A DNA stretch of 64,000 bases from Amia ocellicauda (taxonomy: Eukaryota; Chordata; Actinopteri; Amiiformes; Amiidae), in contig NW_027102659.1 in the NCBI RefSeq assembly GCF_036373705.1, positions 868,001-932,000 on the forward strand, in the 5' to 3' direction. Positions 10,480 to 20,187 of the stretch are shown here, in pieces. The first letter of the stretch is position 1; every line of letters starts with the position of its first letter. The translations under genes were made by a program, and so were the position numbers. The notes beneath the pieces are model-generated. The model was given only the letters and a program-made list of their open reading frames with translations. It had not been told where the DNA came from and did not search any database.

Positions 10480-10485
10480 CTTATG
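10480..10485. repeat. Target-site duplication of element B, left copy
   Basis: The 6-bp CTTATG directly precedes the left terminal repeat and is repeated right after the right terminal repeat at 26657-26662. Six-base duplications are the hallmark of Polinton integration. Confidence 0.93.
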
Positions 10486-10670
10486 AGTAGATAGTTGGTT
10501 TTTTTGGGTGCGGCCTATTTTGTTATGACGTATGCCCTAAGCTTATTAATATTCCTACGTCATAATTGGGGGGCGTGATTCTAGGTAGAGTTATTTCCTT
10601 AATTATTCCTACGTCATATCCGTCAGAAAGTGTACACCCATAAAACCCTGAACAACAAGGCCGCCCATAA
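10486..10670 (+). repeat. Left terminal inverted repeat of B
   Basis: The 185 bp starting AGTAGATAGTTGG match the reverse complement of 26472-26656 without gaps and with few mismatches. It contains three CRE-like half sites: TGACGTA at 10526-10532 and TACGTCA at 10556-10562 and 10610-10616. Confidence 0.93.
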
Positions 10671-11860
10671 CCTGTTGTTCTTGTTGTTCTTGTTGGTCAA
10701 CTGTAGAGTGTGAATGGGTCGGCTCTTCCTGTAGTGGTTGGGGGTCTTTTTTAAATATACATGTAATGGTTTAGTAAATCTAAACCGTTATAAGATCAAC
10801 AAGTTCTGTTGTCTGTAATGGTCCCAGGTCTTAACAATGCCAGTTTTGAATAGTGCGTTTATCATATTCACACTGTCTCTGTCTGTCTCTCTCTCTCTCT
10901 CGCCCAATCATTTTATAAGATCAACAAGTTCTGTTGTCTGTTATGATCCCAGGTCCTAACAATGCCTGTTTTGCATAGGGTACTTATGTTATCCACACTG
11001 TATCTGGCTCTGTCTCTCCCCTCAAATTTAATTAAAAATAAAATTAAAAAAGAGGGTGTGTGTGTGGGTGTTTGTGTGTATAGGTTAATTGTGTTTGTAA
11101 AAAAAAAAAAAAAAAAGCTGTGGTTATATTTTATCTCTCACATAATGTGTTCAGTCGTTTTACTTAAATACATTCTAGGGTCTTAAAGCTCAAAAGAGTT
11201 AGACTTAAGATAAGGATATGCTTTTAAGGTATTTTAGCAGTCTCAATCCCTGATGATAAGGAATCGTTTAAAAAATAAAAACAACTGATCACTCAATGCT
11301 AAATAGATCACAACACTCAAGGCTAAATCACTCACACCATGGGGGGCGGGTGTGGGCTCAGACAACAGTAGGTATGGCGTGTGGTATCAAAACATTCAGA
11401 ATACTTTTAACCTATATAATTTATAAGCTTTGTAAAATAAACCCAAATATCTCTTTTGCGGGGATAAACGCTGTTCTGAGTAGTTTGTGACTTGTTTATT
11501 ACCAAACAAAGCATCGCTATTAAAAAAAAAAAAAATCACTGTAAAAGCGCTAGTTATTTTAGATCTTTATAGTTATTTTCTTGGCTCAGGTTGTTTTTTA
11601 GCGCTTATAAAGGCCTGAAATATTCTTAGTGGTTGTTGACTATAGGTCTTGATGCTTAAAAATGTTTTTTTGAGAGACCAAAAGGTTCTAATAAAAGTTT
11701 AGAGTAGAGAGGAGAGAGATCGTCTCCATCTTGGTTTCTATTTGAAATTTGATGCAGTGTCATTTTATTGGTTGGTTTTGATATGTTAATTGGTAACAGG
11801 GCGGCACAAAGGCCAGACCAGAACAATGCCTTACAAGCAGATCCGGCATGTGGCCATCAG
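10671..11860. other. Left-end non-coding region of B
   Basis: No supported gene is seen. It holds a TTGTTC-rich stretch (10670-10700), a diverged direct repeat of about 90 bp (10789-10880 and 10913-11005), a TC microsatellite (10872-10900), a TG-rich stretch (11056-11080) and poly(A) runs (11100-11116, 11522-11534). The part from about 11362 onward is also present in F (from 55721). It may contain enhancer or replication-origin sequence; nothing shows this directly. Confidence 0.5.
10789..11005 (+). repeat. Direct repeat pair near the left end of B
   Basis: Two copies of a block beginning TTATAAGATCAACAAGTTCT lie 124 bp apart (10789 and 10913). Each runs through a CCCAGGTC-TAACAATGCC segment to a CACACTGT segment, and the TC microsatellite ends the first copy. 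Confidence 0.7.
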
Positions 11861-11869
11861 TATAAGTAT
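11861..11869 (+). promoter_or_regulatory. TATA-like box of the spliced left-end gene
   Basis: TATAAGTAT lies 65 bp upstream of the proposed ATG at 11934 and is conserved in F (56221-56229). A start site about 30 bp downstream would give a short 5' leader. Confidence 0.5.
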
Positions 11870-11933
11870 GAAGGTCTGGTCTTCAGCTCGACAGACTCAT
11901 ACTGACCTTTCGATTTAAGACTAAAGATCAACA

Positions 11934-13975
11934 ATGTCCGGAAACAACATCAGCGACTTCGATTTAAACGAGTTTTTAGGCAAGTCTTCAGATTATTTTC
12001 ATTGACTCAGAGCGTGTTGTGTGCATGTATTGTAAATAAGGCTATAACATCTGTTTTAAGTTCTGTAAAATTATTTTTCAGCCAGTCAACAGCAGTTATT
12101 TCCCAACGCTGAGGAGATAATCTGGAACAACGACGGTAAGATTTTTGTGTTTGCGCTCATGGGTTCTTATGTATGGGTGTGTGTGGTTTTGAAGAGGCTC
12201 ATTAGAGTTATGAAAACGTTTTAATATATATTAATGCCGGTCTCTTTAATTACACAGATACTATCGAAAGGCCTGTGATTAATGTCTCCGAGGATCGACC
12301 AAGAGAAGTGGTTGTCCCTAGACAGGCTGTCTGCCGACCGGGTAAGAACTAAACCCCTGTTTGTTTGTATAACGTTTCTGTAAGATGTTTGAGTCCAGTT
12401 TTGTTAATTTAAAAAAATTATCCTGTCTAACAGTATTAAGAAACGTGGTTCGAGACAACGAAAGGCCTTCCACATCGAGGGCTTGTTTCGTTTTACCTAC
12501 GAGAACAGTCACCTTTCAAGAATCTGAAAGGCCGTCAGCCCCGGTATCTGATAGCTGTGAGTATATATCTGCAGCCTGTAAGAGGTTAAAGCTTTTTATA
12601 AAGCGGTGTGGTTAAAGGTTAAACATGTCTCTTACCTTCACAGCGGTGCAAAAAGCTAAACCAGCCGAAAAACATAAGAAACGATTATTCTGTGGAGGTA
12701 AGTAAGATCTTTCAAACTTTAATGTTTTTAAAAGGGCTTTGTTTGCCCGTTGAGGGCTAATATTTAAGCCATGGGTGACCGTTTCCTGTAGGGCGGGGGC
12801 TTCTGGGAAAGATCTTTAGAAGTCCGGACAGGTCTAGGCTTGTTTCTGGGGAACGTGTTTAGAAATGACCGATTGCCGTACCATCTGGTTAGGAAGTAAA
12901 GCCGTCTGAAAGGGTTTAGTAAGTTGTTTGGCTTATCTCCCGCTATTATACTTCTGTTTTAAAGTGGTTGTAGGAAAAGGCTTGAAGGTGTTCATTGTAT
13001 TTAATATTTAAACAGATCGTGAAAACGTTTGTGAAACAGGAAGTCCCGGGATCAGGAAGCGTTTACACTTGGAAGGTTCGTTTAAAAATGAAATGTTGTT
13101 GTGTGTGTGTGTGTTTTATTAACAATATTACAGTTTTTAAAGAAACATTTAAGAAACAGTTTATTTACAGCGGCTTCTCTCTTTTACATTTATTATCAAG
13201 TCCTAATAAATATATTGTCTGTAAATAATAAGGTGTTGTAGTGAATGTCTAAGGCTATTTTCAAAGGTCTAAAAAAGCTAAAGGTTTTGAATGTCCTGGA
13301 CATGTTGTTTTAAGTTTGATTTCTGTCGCCGTTTAAAGATGTAAATGTAATGTATATTTTTATTCTTCCCAAGACTCTTGGGATAGTCATTCTGTGGATG
13401 AGCTATTGAGGACAATTACCCCGTCTAAGTGGGATCAAACATCTTCCCCGGTGAGATCACCGAGAGGATCCCCCACGGTGGTCTTGGAGACCCCCAAACA
13501 TCTACTCAGGCCACAGCCTTCTGGGGGTAATTCAACACCCCAGATTCAGCCCGCCGCATTGTCGGGCGGAACAAATACAGGCATCCAACAACCTCAGGGG
13601 TCGCCGTCAGTCAGGGCTGACACACCACCCAACGACGGCCTGGTTTCAACATCGTCCCCCCAGACCCGTTTCTTGGCTACAGAAACGCGGAACAGTACCC
13701 CGCGCTTGGCCAGGGTGTCACCGCAAAGGCCTTCTTGGTCTCCGTCCATGAGTATACGCTCGCTCCCTGCCTCCTTCGACCGAGATTTACCGGAGCGACC
13801 ATCCTTTGAAGCTGAGCCAGGCCACCAGCCCCCGGAGCTACTTCCTGAAGGTCGGCATGAGTTGCTACATACTTTGTTACAAAATCAAAGACTTGTGTTA
13901 CTGGGGCAAAACCTGGTGATAGAGAGCCAAAACACCCTTATTAATACCCTTACTAACGAATTGTACCGTATTTAA
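11934..13975 (+). CDS. Element B: seven-exon spliced gene of unknown function (340 aa)
   Basis: I predict exons at 11934-11979, 12082-12135, 12258-12341, 12434-12556, 12644-12697, 13016-13075 and 13374-13975. All six introns fall in phase 1, so every internal exon is a multiple of three (54, 84, 123, 54, 60). Donors are GTAAG, GTAAGA, GTGAGT, GTAAGT and GTTCGT; the first is the less common GC type (AG/GCAAGT). All acceptors end in AG (TTTTTCAG, TACACAG, TAACAG, TTCACAG, AAACAG, CCCAAG). The spliced frame is open for 1023 nt including the stop. The N-terminal half is polar, with several ERP-containing segments and a basic KKR patch. The last exon is Pro/Ser-rich with a Leu/Asn/Gln-rich helix (ELLHTLLQNQRLVLLGQNL) at the end that could form a coiled coil. 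I recognise no family. The left-end position suggests an early or regulatory protein; this is inference. Confidence 0.72.
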
Positions 13976-14021
13976 TGTTTTAATAGACACAAAACGCCTT
14001 ACTATTGTGGGTTGTTGGAAA

Positions 14022-14034
14022 AATAAAAAATAAA
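14022..14034 (+). terminator. Poly(A) signals of the spliced gene
   Basis: Two overlapping-range AATAAA hexamers (14022-14027 and 14029-14034) lie about 50 bp after the stop codon at 13975, as expected for a polyadenylated transcript. Confidence 0.6.
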
Positions 14035-14158
14035 TTAAAAAATGTCCTGACTTGGTAAAAGAACTCACAAACTAAAGGATTATGAACAAGCTAGGGCCCC
14101 AAAAAGACCTTCCCGAGAGAACATCCCCGGCCCTGTTGTGAACTCCTCTGATGTCCCA

Positions 14159-14860
14159 ATGAACCTGGAACTATTACAAATGATAAATGATTTAAATAAC
14201 CCCCAATTACCACCGATAGAATGTGAATTAACACACTTACCGGTGAACCCCGACCTGTTACAGATGGTCAATGATCTAAATAACCACCTCCCACCGGTAG
14301 CGCTTATAGAGGTTCACCCCCTAGTTCACCCCGATTTGTTTGAAATGGTGGAGGCTTTGGAGGAGCTACCCCGACCAAATTCTGCCCCTATTATAAATGA
14401 TTTGAGACAATTAGAACACAGGATGGCGGCAGAAGCAGCCATCACTATAGAGGAGGGTCTTGACATTAACCGGTTGGATATCTTTGAAGGACTTTTACAG
14501 GCTTTAAATGAGCCTCCTCAAAAAGGGGGTTTTGTAGATGTCAGCAGTGGGGGTGTTCGGAATGTGGAGGGTTCTGAGACTGATAAGGCTGTGGAGGACA
14601 TGCTCTGTGAGAATGTAGGGGGTGAAGGCTTGGTTCAAAATGATGATGTGTCCAAGAGTACCAGTGATCCCGTGATTATAGATAGACCGGCCTATAACAA
14701 TTTTGAAATGATTCAGCGTTTTACTTTTGCAGAACTTTTAAATTGTGACAATTATGCAGAAATATTTGTCAACATACACGAGGCCTTGCAGAAAATGCTT
14801 GAACAGGTTCAGACCTCGAGATGTTGTACAGTTAGAACTCAGAGGGGATGCTTTGTTTAG
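14159..14860 (+). pseudogene. Element B: ORF upstream of PolB, frameshifted
   Basis: The frame is open from just after a TGA at 14048; the first in-frame ATG inside it is at 14159 (MNLELLQMINDLNN). An ATG at 14042 in the same frame is followed at once by that TGA, both here and in F. Three degenerate copies of a LLQMINDLNN-like motif are visible in the first 70 residues. An 11-bp deletion near 14810 shifts the frame, so the product ends in an unrelated CFV tail instead of the 272-residue-class end seen in F. Confidence 0.65.
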
Positions 14861-14890
14861 CAACCTATCTGCAATGCTGAGTGGAGATAA

Positions 14891-17800
14891 TTTAGATGTC
14901 TGGCTAAAATCGAAGCGTTATTGCAAAGTAACGCAGCCATCTTAGCTGATGAAAGTCTGTCTCTGGTAATGAATGTGGTTCGTAACCCTGAGGGTGGGGC
15001 GCTTAGAAGACTGTCGAAATGCTTGAAGAACGACATAATTAGGACCAAGCTCAGGCAATTAGTGGTGAGTTCCAGTGGGGACAATAAGCTCTGTTTTGCT
15101 TACAGTTTAATAAAACTACTCACCCCCGACATGCCTGAACCCCAAGCTCTGCAAGAGGCTTTAATGCTTCATCAGAGGGCCGGCTTAAACTCTCAACAGA
15201 TGGTTGCCTTTTCAGACATTACCAAGTTTGAGGAGTTGTTGTCTTTAAAAATTGTTGTGTGGTACCGTTGTGAGGTAAAGGAAGTATTTGTTAAATTTCA
15301 GACACATCCTGAAACCCATACACAGACACTGTTTCTCTTCCTAGGTGATAGACATTAATTTGGAATAAAGAGTTTGACGGCTTTTTTGGGTTGTTCGTAT
15401 GTTTGTCATTGGTGTTATAAGGCCTTCAATGATAAGCTTAAGCACCGCTGTGACGGTTACTGTAACGTCTGTTTCAATCCGCAATGTCGTAAGGGTTTGG
15501 CCCCTACCATCCAATGTAAAGATTGCTTAAGGATTTGTCTCTCAACGTTCTGTTTTTCCGAGCATAAGGTACAGAGGGCCGCTGCTGAGGGGGTTAAAAA
15601 ACTGAGTTATTGTGATCAAACTAAATATTGCCCGCAGTGTTGCCTCCAGTACCATTTTCATGAGGTTAAACCACACAAATGTCTGGAGCCGAGATGCAGG
15701 ATCTGTAATGCTGATTTAACCTCGGGGTCCGAACACCAGTGCTTTATTCAGCCGGTTAAAAAGGAGCCGCCGCACAACCGGTATGTCTTTTTTGCTTTTG
15801 AATGCCGGCAAGAAAACGGGGTCCACGTTGCTAATTATATACACTGTATTGACATGTTGGATCGTGAGTGGTCAGCTAGCGGTGAGAGTTGTGTCAGGGA
15901 TTTCTTTACGCGGTATCGCGGTCCAAAATACCTCAATTACACATTTATTGCCCACAATGCTAAGGGTTATGATTCTTACATTTTGATGAAGTATCTGGTG
16001 GAAAATGGGGTGACCCCAAAAATAATAGCTCAGGGTAGCAAGATCATGTGTTTCACCGACGAAGCTTTCAACTAACGTTACATAGACTCGTTAAATTTCC
16101 TCCCCATGAAATTGAGCGCTTTGCCTAAGGCTCTGGGTTTTGAGGCTCAGAAGAAAGGTTGGTTCTGCCATTTTTTTAATACTAAGGACACTCAAAATTA
16201 TCGAGGGTCCTACCCGCCCGCCTCTTATTATGGGGTTGATACTATGATGTCTCATGAGAGGGAGGAATTCTTTAAATGGTACAATACGGTTAAGTGAGGT
16301 GTTTTTGATTTCCGAGAAGAGATGGCCGCTTATTGTAAAAATGATGTGGTGATCCTTAAAGAAGCCTGTGTGCGTTTCTGCGCCGAGGTTATCAACACAT
16401 CGGGTCTCGACCCTTTGCAAAGTGTGACCATAGTGTCTCTCTGCATGAAAATGTATCGGTCCAATTTCTTGCAGAGAAACACTATAGCGGTCACCACTTC
16501 TGACAACTATCGTGCTAGACAAAATAACTTTTCGACTGTCTCCATACAGTGGCTGGAATACCTGAGTGCCCGGGATAACATATTCATCAGACATGCTTTA
16601 AATCAAGGGGAAGTCAAAATGGGGCCTTACTACTTAGACGGTTTTAGCGACGTGTTCGGGCGGCGTACCGCTTATGAGTTTGCTGGTTGTATTTACCATG
16701 GCTGTCCTCAGTGCTTCGACCCAAACACCTTTAACCCCGAATCACAAAAACTCTGCGGTGATATCTACTATGATTTCCAGGAACGAATTGAAACTTTAAA
16801 AAACACCTATGGTTTGAACGTGCTGGTGATTTGGGAACACGAGTGGACGACCCTGAAGCAACAGGATGCGGGGGTACAATGGTTTATGGAAACCTTGGAC
16901 TTTCCTGAATGTCTAGAGCCCCGGGATGCGTTATTTGGGGGTCGTACCAATGCCCTCTGTTTACATTATGAGGTAAAGGAGGGTGAGAGAGTAGATTACT
17001 ATGATTTCACCAGTCTGTACCCTTATGTCAACAAGACCAAAATGTACCCGGTGGGGCGTCCAACCATTGTTTATCGTGACTTTCTCGAAATCGGACATTA
17101 CTTTAGTTTGATCAAAGTCACCATGTACCCTCCTCGCGAGCTGTTCTTACCCGTGTTGCCTTACAGGTGTTCAGGAAAATTGATGTTCCCTCTGTGTAGA
17201 ACGTGTGTGGAAACTGAAAATCAAACTACCTCTTGTCTGCACAGTGATGAAGAGAGAGCGCTGACGGGTGTCTGGTGTAGCATTGAGCTTGACAAGGCGG
17301 TGGAGAAAGGTTACAGAGTCGGTAAGGTGTATGAGGTTTGGCATTTTTCTGAAAAAACTGATACTCTTTTTGCTGATTACATTATGACCCATCTGAAAGG
17401 GAAACAGGAGGCATCGGGCTATCCCTCATGGTGTGTTGACTCCGCGGCCAAAGAGCGATACGTTCAGCAATATTTTGAAAAGGAAGGGATCCGTCTAGAG
17501 CCGGGGAACATAACTGTAAACCCCGCCAAGAGACAAATGTCCAAACTGATTTTAAACAGTCTGTGGGGTAAGTTTGGGGAAAGAAATTACCGTCTAAACA
17601 CAACCTTGATTAAAACCCCTGAACTGTTCATAGAATTTATGTTTTCCAAACAACATGCAGTATCACACTTTCAATTCTTAAATGACCACGTGGCACAGGT
17701 CCAGTGGAGGGCCCCTAAAGATTTCCCCACCAAACAGGGGAACGTTAATGTTTTCATAGCGGTTTTTACCACGGCTTACGCCCGGCTTGAACTGTACAAC

Positions 17801-18259
17801 TTAATGGATCAGTTGCAGGAACGCACGCTCTATCATGATACTGACTCTGTAATCTTTGTCACCAGGCCAGGGGATTGGGTCCCTCCCCTCGGGGACTACC
17901 TTGGGGAGTTAACGAGCGAACTAGATCCTCAGGACCACATAGTGGAGTTTGTTTCAGGGGGTCCTAAGACTTACGCATACAGAACGGCTGCGGGTAAGAC
18001 CTGTATGAAAGTTAAGGGTTTCACTCTGAACCATTGTAACAACAAGCTCATTAACATCAAGTCTCTGACGACCCTGGTAGAAAGTTTTGTAACCGAGAAA
18101 GACGCGCCTCCTCGTGAGATTATTACAGCCGGAAATCAGATCTATCGCAATAAAAAGGGGTACACGTTGGAAAATAGATCACTAAACAAACGGTTCAGGG
18201 TGGTGTACAATAAAAGAGTGTTGAAGACTGATTATACCACTCTGCCTTATGGATATTAG
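14891..18259 (+). pseudogene. polB: Element B: protein-primed type B DNA polymerase with three stops
   Basis: One frame of 1123 codons spans the whole gene but is interrupted by TAA at 15356-15358, TAA at 16073-16075 and TGA at 16295-16297; the last two are shared with F. There is a Cys-rich region with many CxxC pairs (15395-15750). The exonuclease motifs follow: Exo I reads FAFE here, whereas F keeps FDFE, so a metal-binding Asp is lost; Exo II is AHNAKGYDSY; Exo III is YCKNDV. Polymerase motif A is DFTSLYPY (about 17000), motif B NSLWGKFGERN and motif C YHDTDS (17831-17848). The length and order fit Polinton/adintovirus PolB. The start overlaps the upstream ORF in the -1 frame and the end overlaps the ATPase by 11 nt. 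Confidence 0.92.
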
Positions 18260-18920
18260 CGGTGGTTTTGAAAACAGACTTCAACACCCTTTCTCCTGTA
18301 TTATAGCCGGTCCCTCCAATTCGGGGAAGAGCTATCTTATAAAGAACATCATAGAAGATGTGGACGCAACCGTGTCCCAAGCTCTTGACAACATAGTGTG
18401 GTGTTTCTCTTGCTGGCAACCTCTCTACGATGATTTGGCTTCGAAAAAAAATAATCTGAAATTTGTGCAAGGTCTCCCCGCCTCGTTGTGTGGCGATGAC
18501 TTGTTCCCGCCCGGTAATACTAACCTAGTGATCCTTGATGACCTGATGGAGCAGGCCGGTGACAACAGTGAAGTGGAAAAAGCTTTCACAAAGTACACTC
18601 ATCATAGGAATTTAAGTATTATTTATTTAGTTCAAAATCTATTTTTTCAAGGTAAAAAAAGCCGCACTATTAATTTATATGCCAATTATATAATTCTTTT
18701 TAAAAACCCCAGAGATAAACTACAGGTCACCGTCTTGGCTCGTCAAATGTACCCTAACCAGACCAAGTTCTTTTTGGAGGCATTTGAGGATGCCACCAAA
18801 AAACCCTACGGGTACTTGATTGCGGAATTAAATGCACAAACCCCAGAAGACTTTCGCCTAAGAACAGGTTTGTGCCCGCACGATTGGCCGGCAGTCTATG
18901 TGCTAAAGAAAAGGAAATAA
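18249..18920 (+). CDS. Element B: A32/FtsK-HerA-like DNA packaging ATPase, intact
   Basis: The 223-aa frame is complete from ATG to stop. Walker A (GPSNSGKS) is at residues 21-28 and Walker B (NLVILDD) at 92-98, and a basic KKRK tail ends the protein. This arrangement is that of the small genome-packaging ATPases of Polintons and related viruses, which pump DNA into a preformed capsid. The gene starts inside the last codons of PolB (11-nt overlap), and the next gene starts 6 nt after its stop. The copies in A and F are nonsense mutants, so this is the only open one in the window. Confidence 0.9.
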   Translation: MDISGGFENRLQHPFSCIIAGPSNSGKSYLIKNIIEDVDATVSQALDNIVWCFSCWQPLYDDLASKKNNLKFVQGLPASLCGDDLFPPGNTNLVILDDLMEQAGDNSEVEKAFTKYTHHRNLSIIYLVQNLFFQGKKSRTINLYANYIILFKNPRDKLQVTVLARQMYPNQTKFFLEAFEDATKKPYGYLIAELNAQTPEDFRLRTGLCPHDWPAVYVLKKRK

Positions 18921-18926
18921 ATAAGA

Positions 18927-19262
18927 ATGTCTGTTCGGATTAAAAGAAATCTGCCGCTTTTGCAAATGTTATTTGAGAGGAGCCCGCGCCATAGGAAAGC
19001 TGTGCTGGCAGGGGCCCCCTCGGATTTGATCGAGTCCCTGTGTGAAATAGCTTTTAACATCTTACGCGGTAATATACCCCTAACCCCTTCTCAACATTCT
19101 AAACTCAAAAAACAAAAAGCGGTTATCAAGATCATCGCTAATAAGAAGTATTCTATTAAAAGAAAAAGAAAGAAGATTAATCAAACCGGGGGTTTTATAG
19201 GACCGCTGTTGAGCATAGCCGTGCCTTTCCTAACCAGTCTTCTAGCTTCCAGAGTGGGTTAA
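18927..19262 (+). CDS. Element B: small basic Polinton protein (111 aa)
   Basis: The N-terminal part (KRNLPLLQMLFERSPRHRK) and the Lys/Arg-rich centre (residues 62-86) are strongly basic. Residues 88-107 (GGFIGPLLSIAVPFLTSLLA) form a hydrophobic segment that could insert into or contact a membrane. Proteins of this pattern commonly sit next to the ATPase in animal Polintons, but I know no established function. A core or membrane-active virion protein is possible. The gene is also intact in F and has a stop in A. Confidence 0.75.
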   Translation: MSVRIKRNLPLLQMLFERSPRHRKAVLAGAPSDLIESLCEIAFNILRGNIPLTPSQHSKLKKQKAVIKIIANKKYSIKRKRKKINQTGGFIGPLLSIAVPFLTSLLASRVG

Positions 19263-19264
19263 TA

Positions 19265-20008
19265 ATGGAATATGCTCAGAAAATGTTTTTGATCCCTCAG
19301 GAGCAGCTTGAGAAACTGAGAAAAAATGTTGTCGGGCCAGAGCCCATTAGACAAACGGCCGAAAACAACCTGGACTCTGAAATGAAAGCTATACAGGCCA
19401 GGGCCGATTTAAATCAGTATTCCAAAGCCCAGTTGTATACCAACACGTTACAGCGCTACCTCCGTCTGGTTAGACAGGGTGAAAAAGATCAAAACATTTT
19501 AACTTTAACCATGGCCTCTCAAGAAAATGGTTCTGGGGCTGATGCGGGGGGAACGGTTGATAAAGATGTTGCGGTGACCGAACCTGTAGAGAGTTCAGAG
19601 GGAGATGTTGTAACGGATGTTTTGAGAAACATGCCGGCCAGAAGCAAAAGACATGCACAATATATCCTGCACAAAATGGTTCAGAAACCGCGGGTAACGG
19701 CTTGGAATGAACAGGGTGAATTTGTTTTTAAAGGACTACTGATCAAAGGTTCACACATGTTCGATTTGTTGAAGAGTGTCACTAGCACTAATAAGGTACC
19801 CGATAGTCGCCGACCTGTAGGCTGGAATGCTTTCCTACAGGCGATGGCCTGTCTGAACATGCCCCAATCAACAGTTCCTAACCAGGAAACGCGACAAAAA
19901 ATCCGTCTGTGTAAAGAGGTGGAGCCTGATCTGACTCCGATATCTCATTACTCTGACCGTGCTGAGCGACCATCCTCAGGATCTATCCATTGTTGGGAAG
20001 CTTATTAA
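19265..20008 (+). CDS. Element B: conserved MEYAQKM protein (247 aa), unknown function
   Basis: The frame starts 2 nt after the preceding stop. The N-terminal 80 residues are predicted helical (LIPQEQLEKLRK, many charged residues, possible coiled coil). A Gly/Glu/Val-rich linker (residues 85-120) follows, then a basic C-terminal half with the conserved-looking RRPVGWNAFLQAMACLNMP. I associate genes of this type with the block next to the ATPase in Polintons but cannot assign a role. Full length only in B: A ends at 219 aa, and F has a 15-nt in-frame deletion and runs off the window. Confidence 0.75.
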   Translation: MEYAQKMFLIPQEQLEKLRKNVVGPEPIRQTAENNLDSEMKAIQARADLNQYSKAQLYTNTLQRYLRLVRQGEKDQNILTLTMASQENGSGADAGGTVDKDVAVTEPVESSEGDVVTDVLRNMPARSKRHAQYILHKMVQKPRVTAWNEQGEFVFKGLLIKGSHMFDLLKSVTSTNKVPDSRRPVGWNAFLQAMACLNMPQSTVPNQETRQKIRLCKEVEPDLTPISHYSDRAERPSSGSIHCWEAY

Positions 20009-20187
20009 TCTCATGTTTTTATTTGTCTCCCCTGTAAATAATGACCCGACAAACAATTTTTTATTTTTATTTTTTATTTTTCAAATGTTGTACATTTATT
20101 TATACCATAACCCCTGCTTTGTATAAGAATTGTGTTGAATAAAAACAAAACTAATGATTCAAAGGCTGTTTTCATTATTTTTTCACC
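20009..20187. terminator. Element B: convergent 3' region with poly(A) signals
   Basis: The AT-rich spacer lies between the plus- and minus-strand gene blocks. A plus-strand AATAAA is at 20138-20143; T-rich TTTATT motifs (20060-20100) could end the minus-strand transcripts. No gene is seen. Confidence 0.55.

Noticed and set aside
11296-11490. A 64-aa frame in the left non-coding region of B
   Set aside because: No conserved start in F, low-complexity surroundings and no recognisable protein features.
12995-13228. A 77-aa plus-strand frame between exons 6 and 7
   Set aside because: It reads exon 6 in the wrong frame and runs through a TG microsatellite; the spliced model explains exon 6 better.
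16091-16594. A 167-aa minus-strand frame inside PolB, present in B and F
   Set aside because: It lies opposite the exonuclease region of PolB and covers the positions of two PolB stop codons; conservation is that of the duplication itself.
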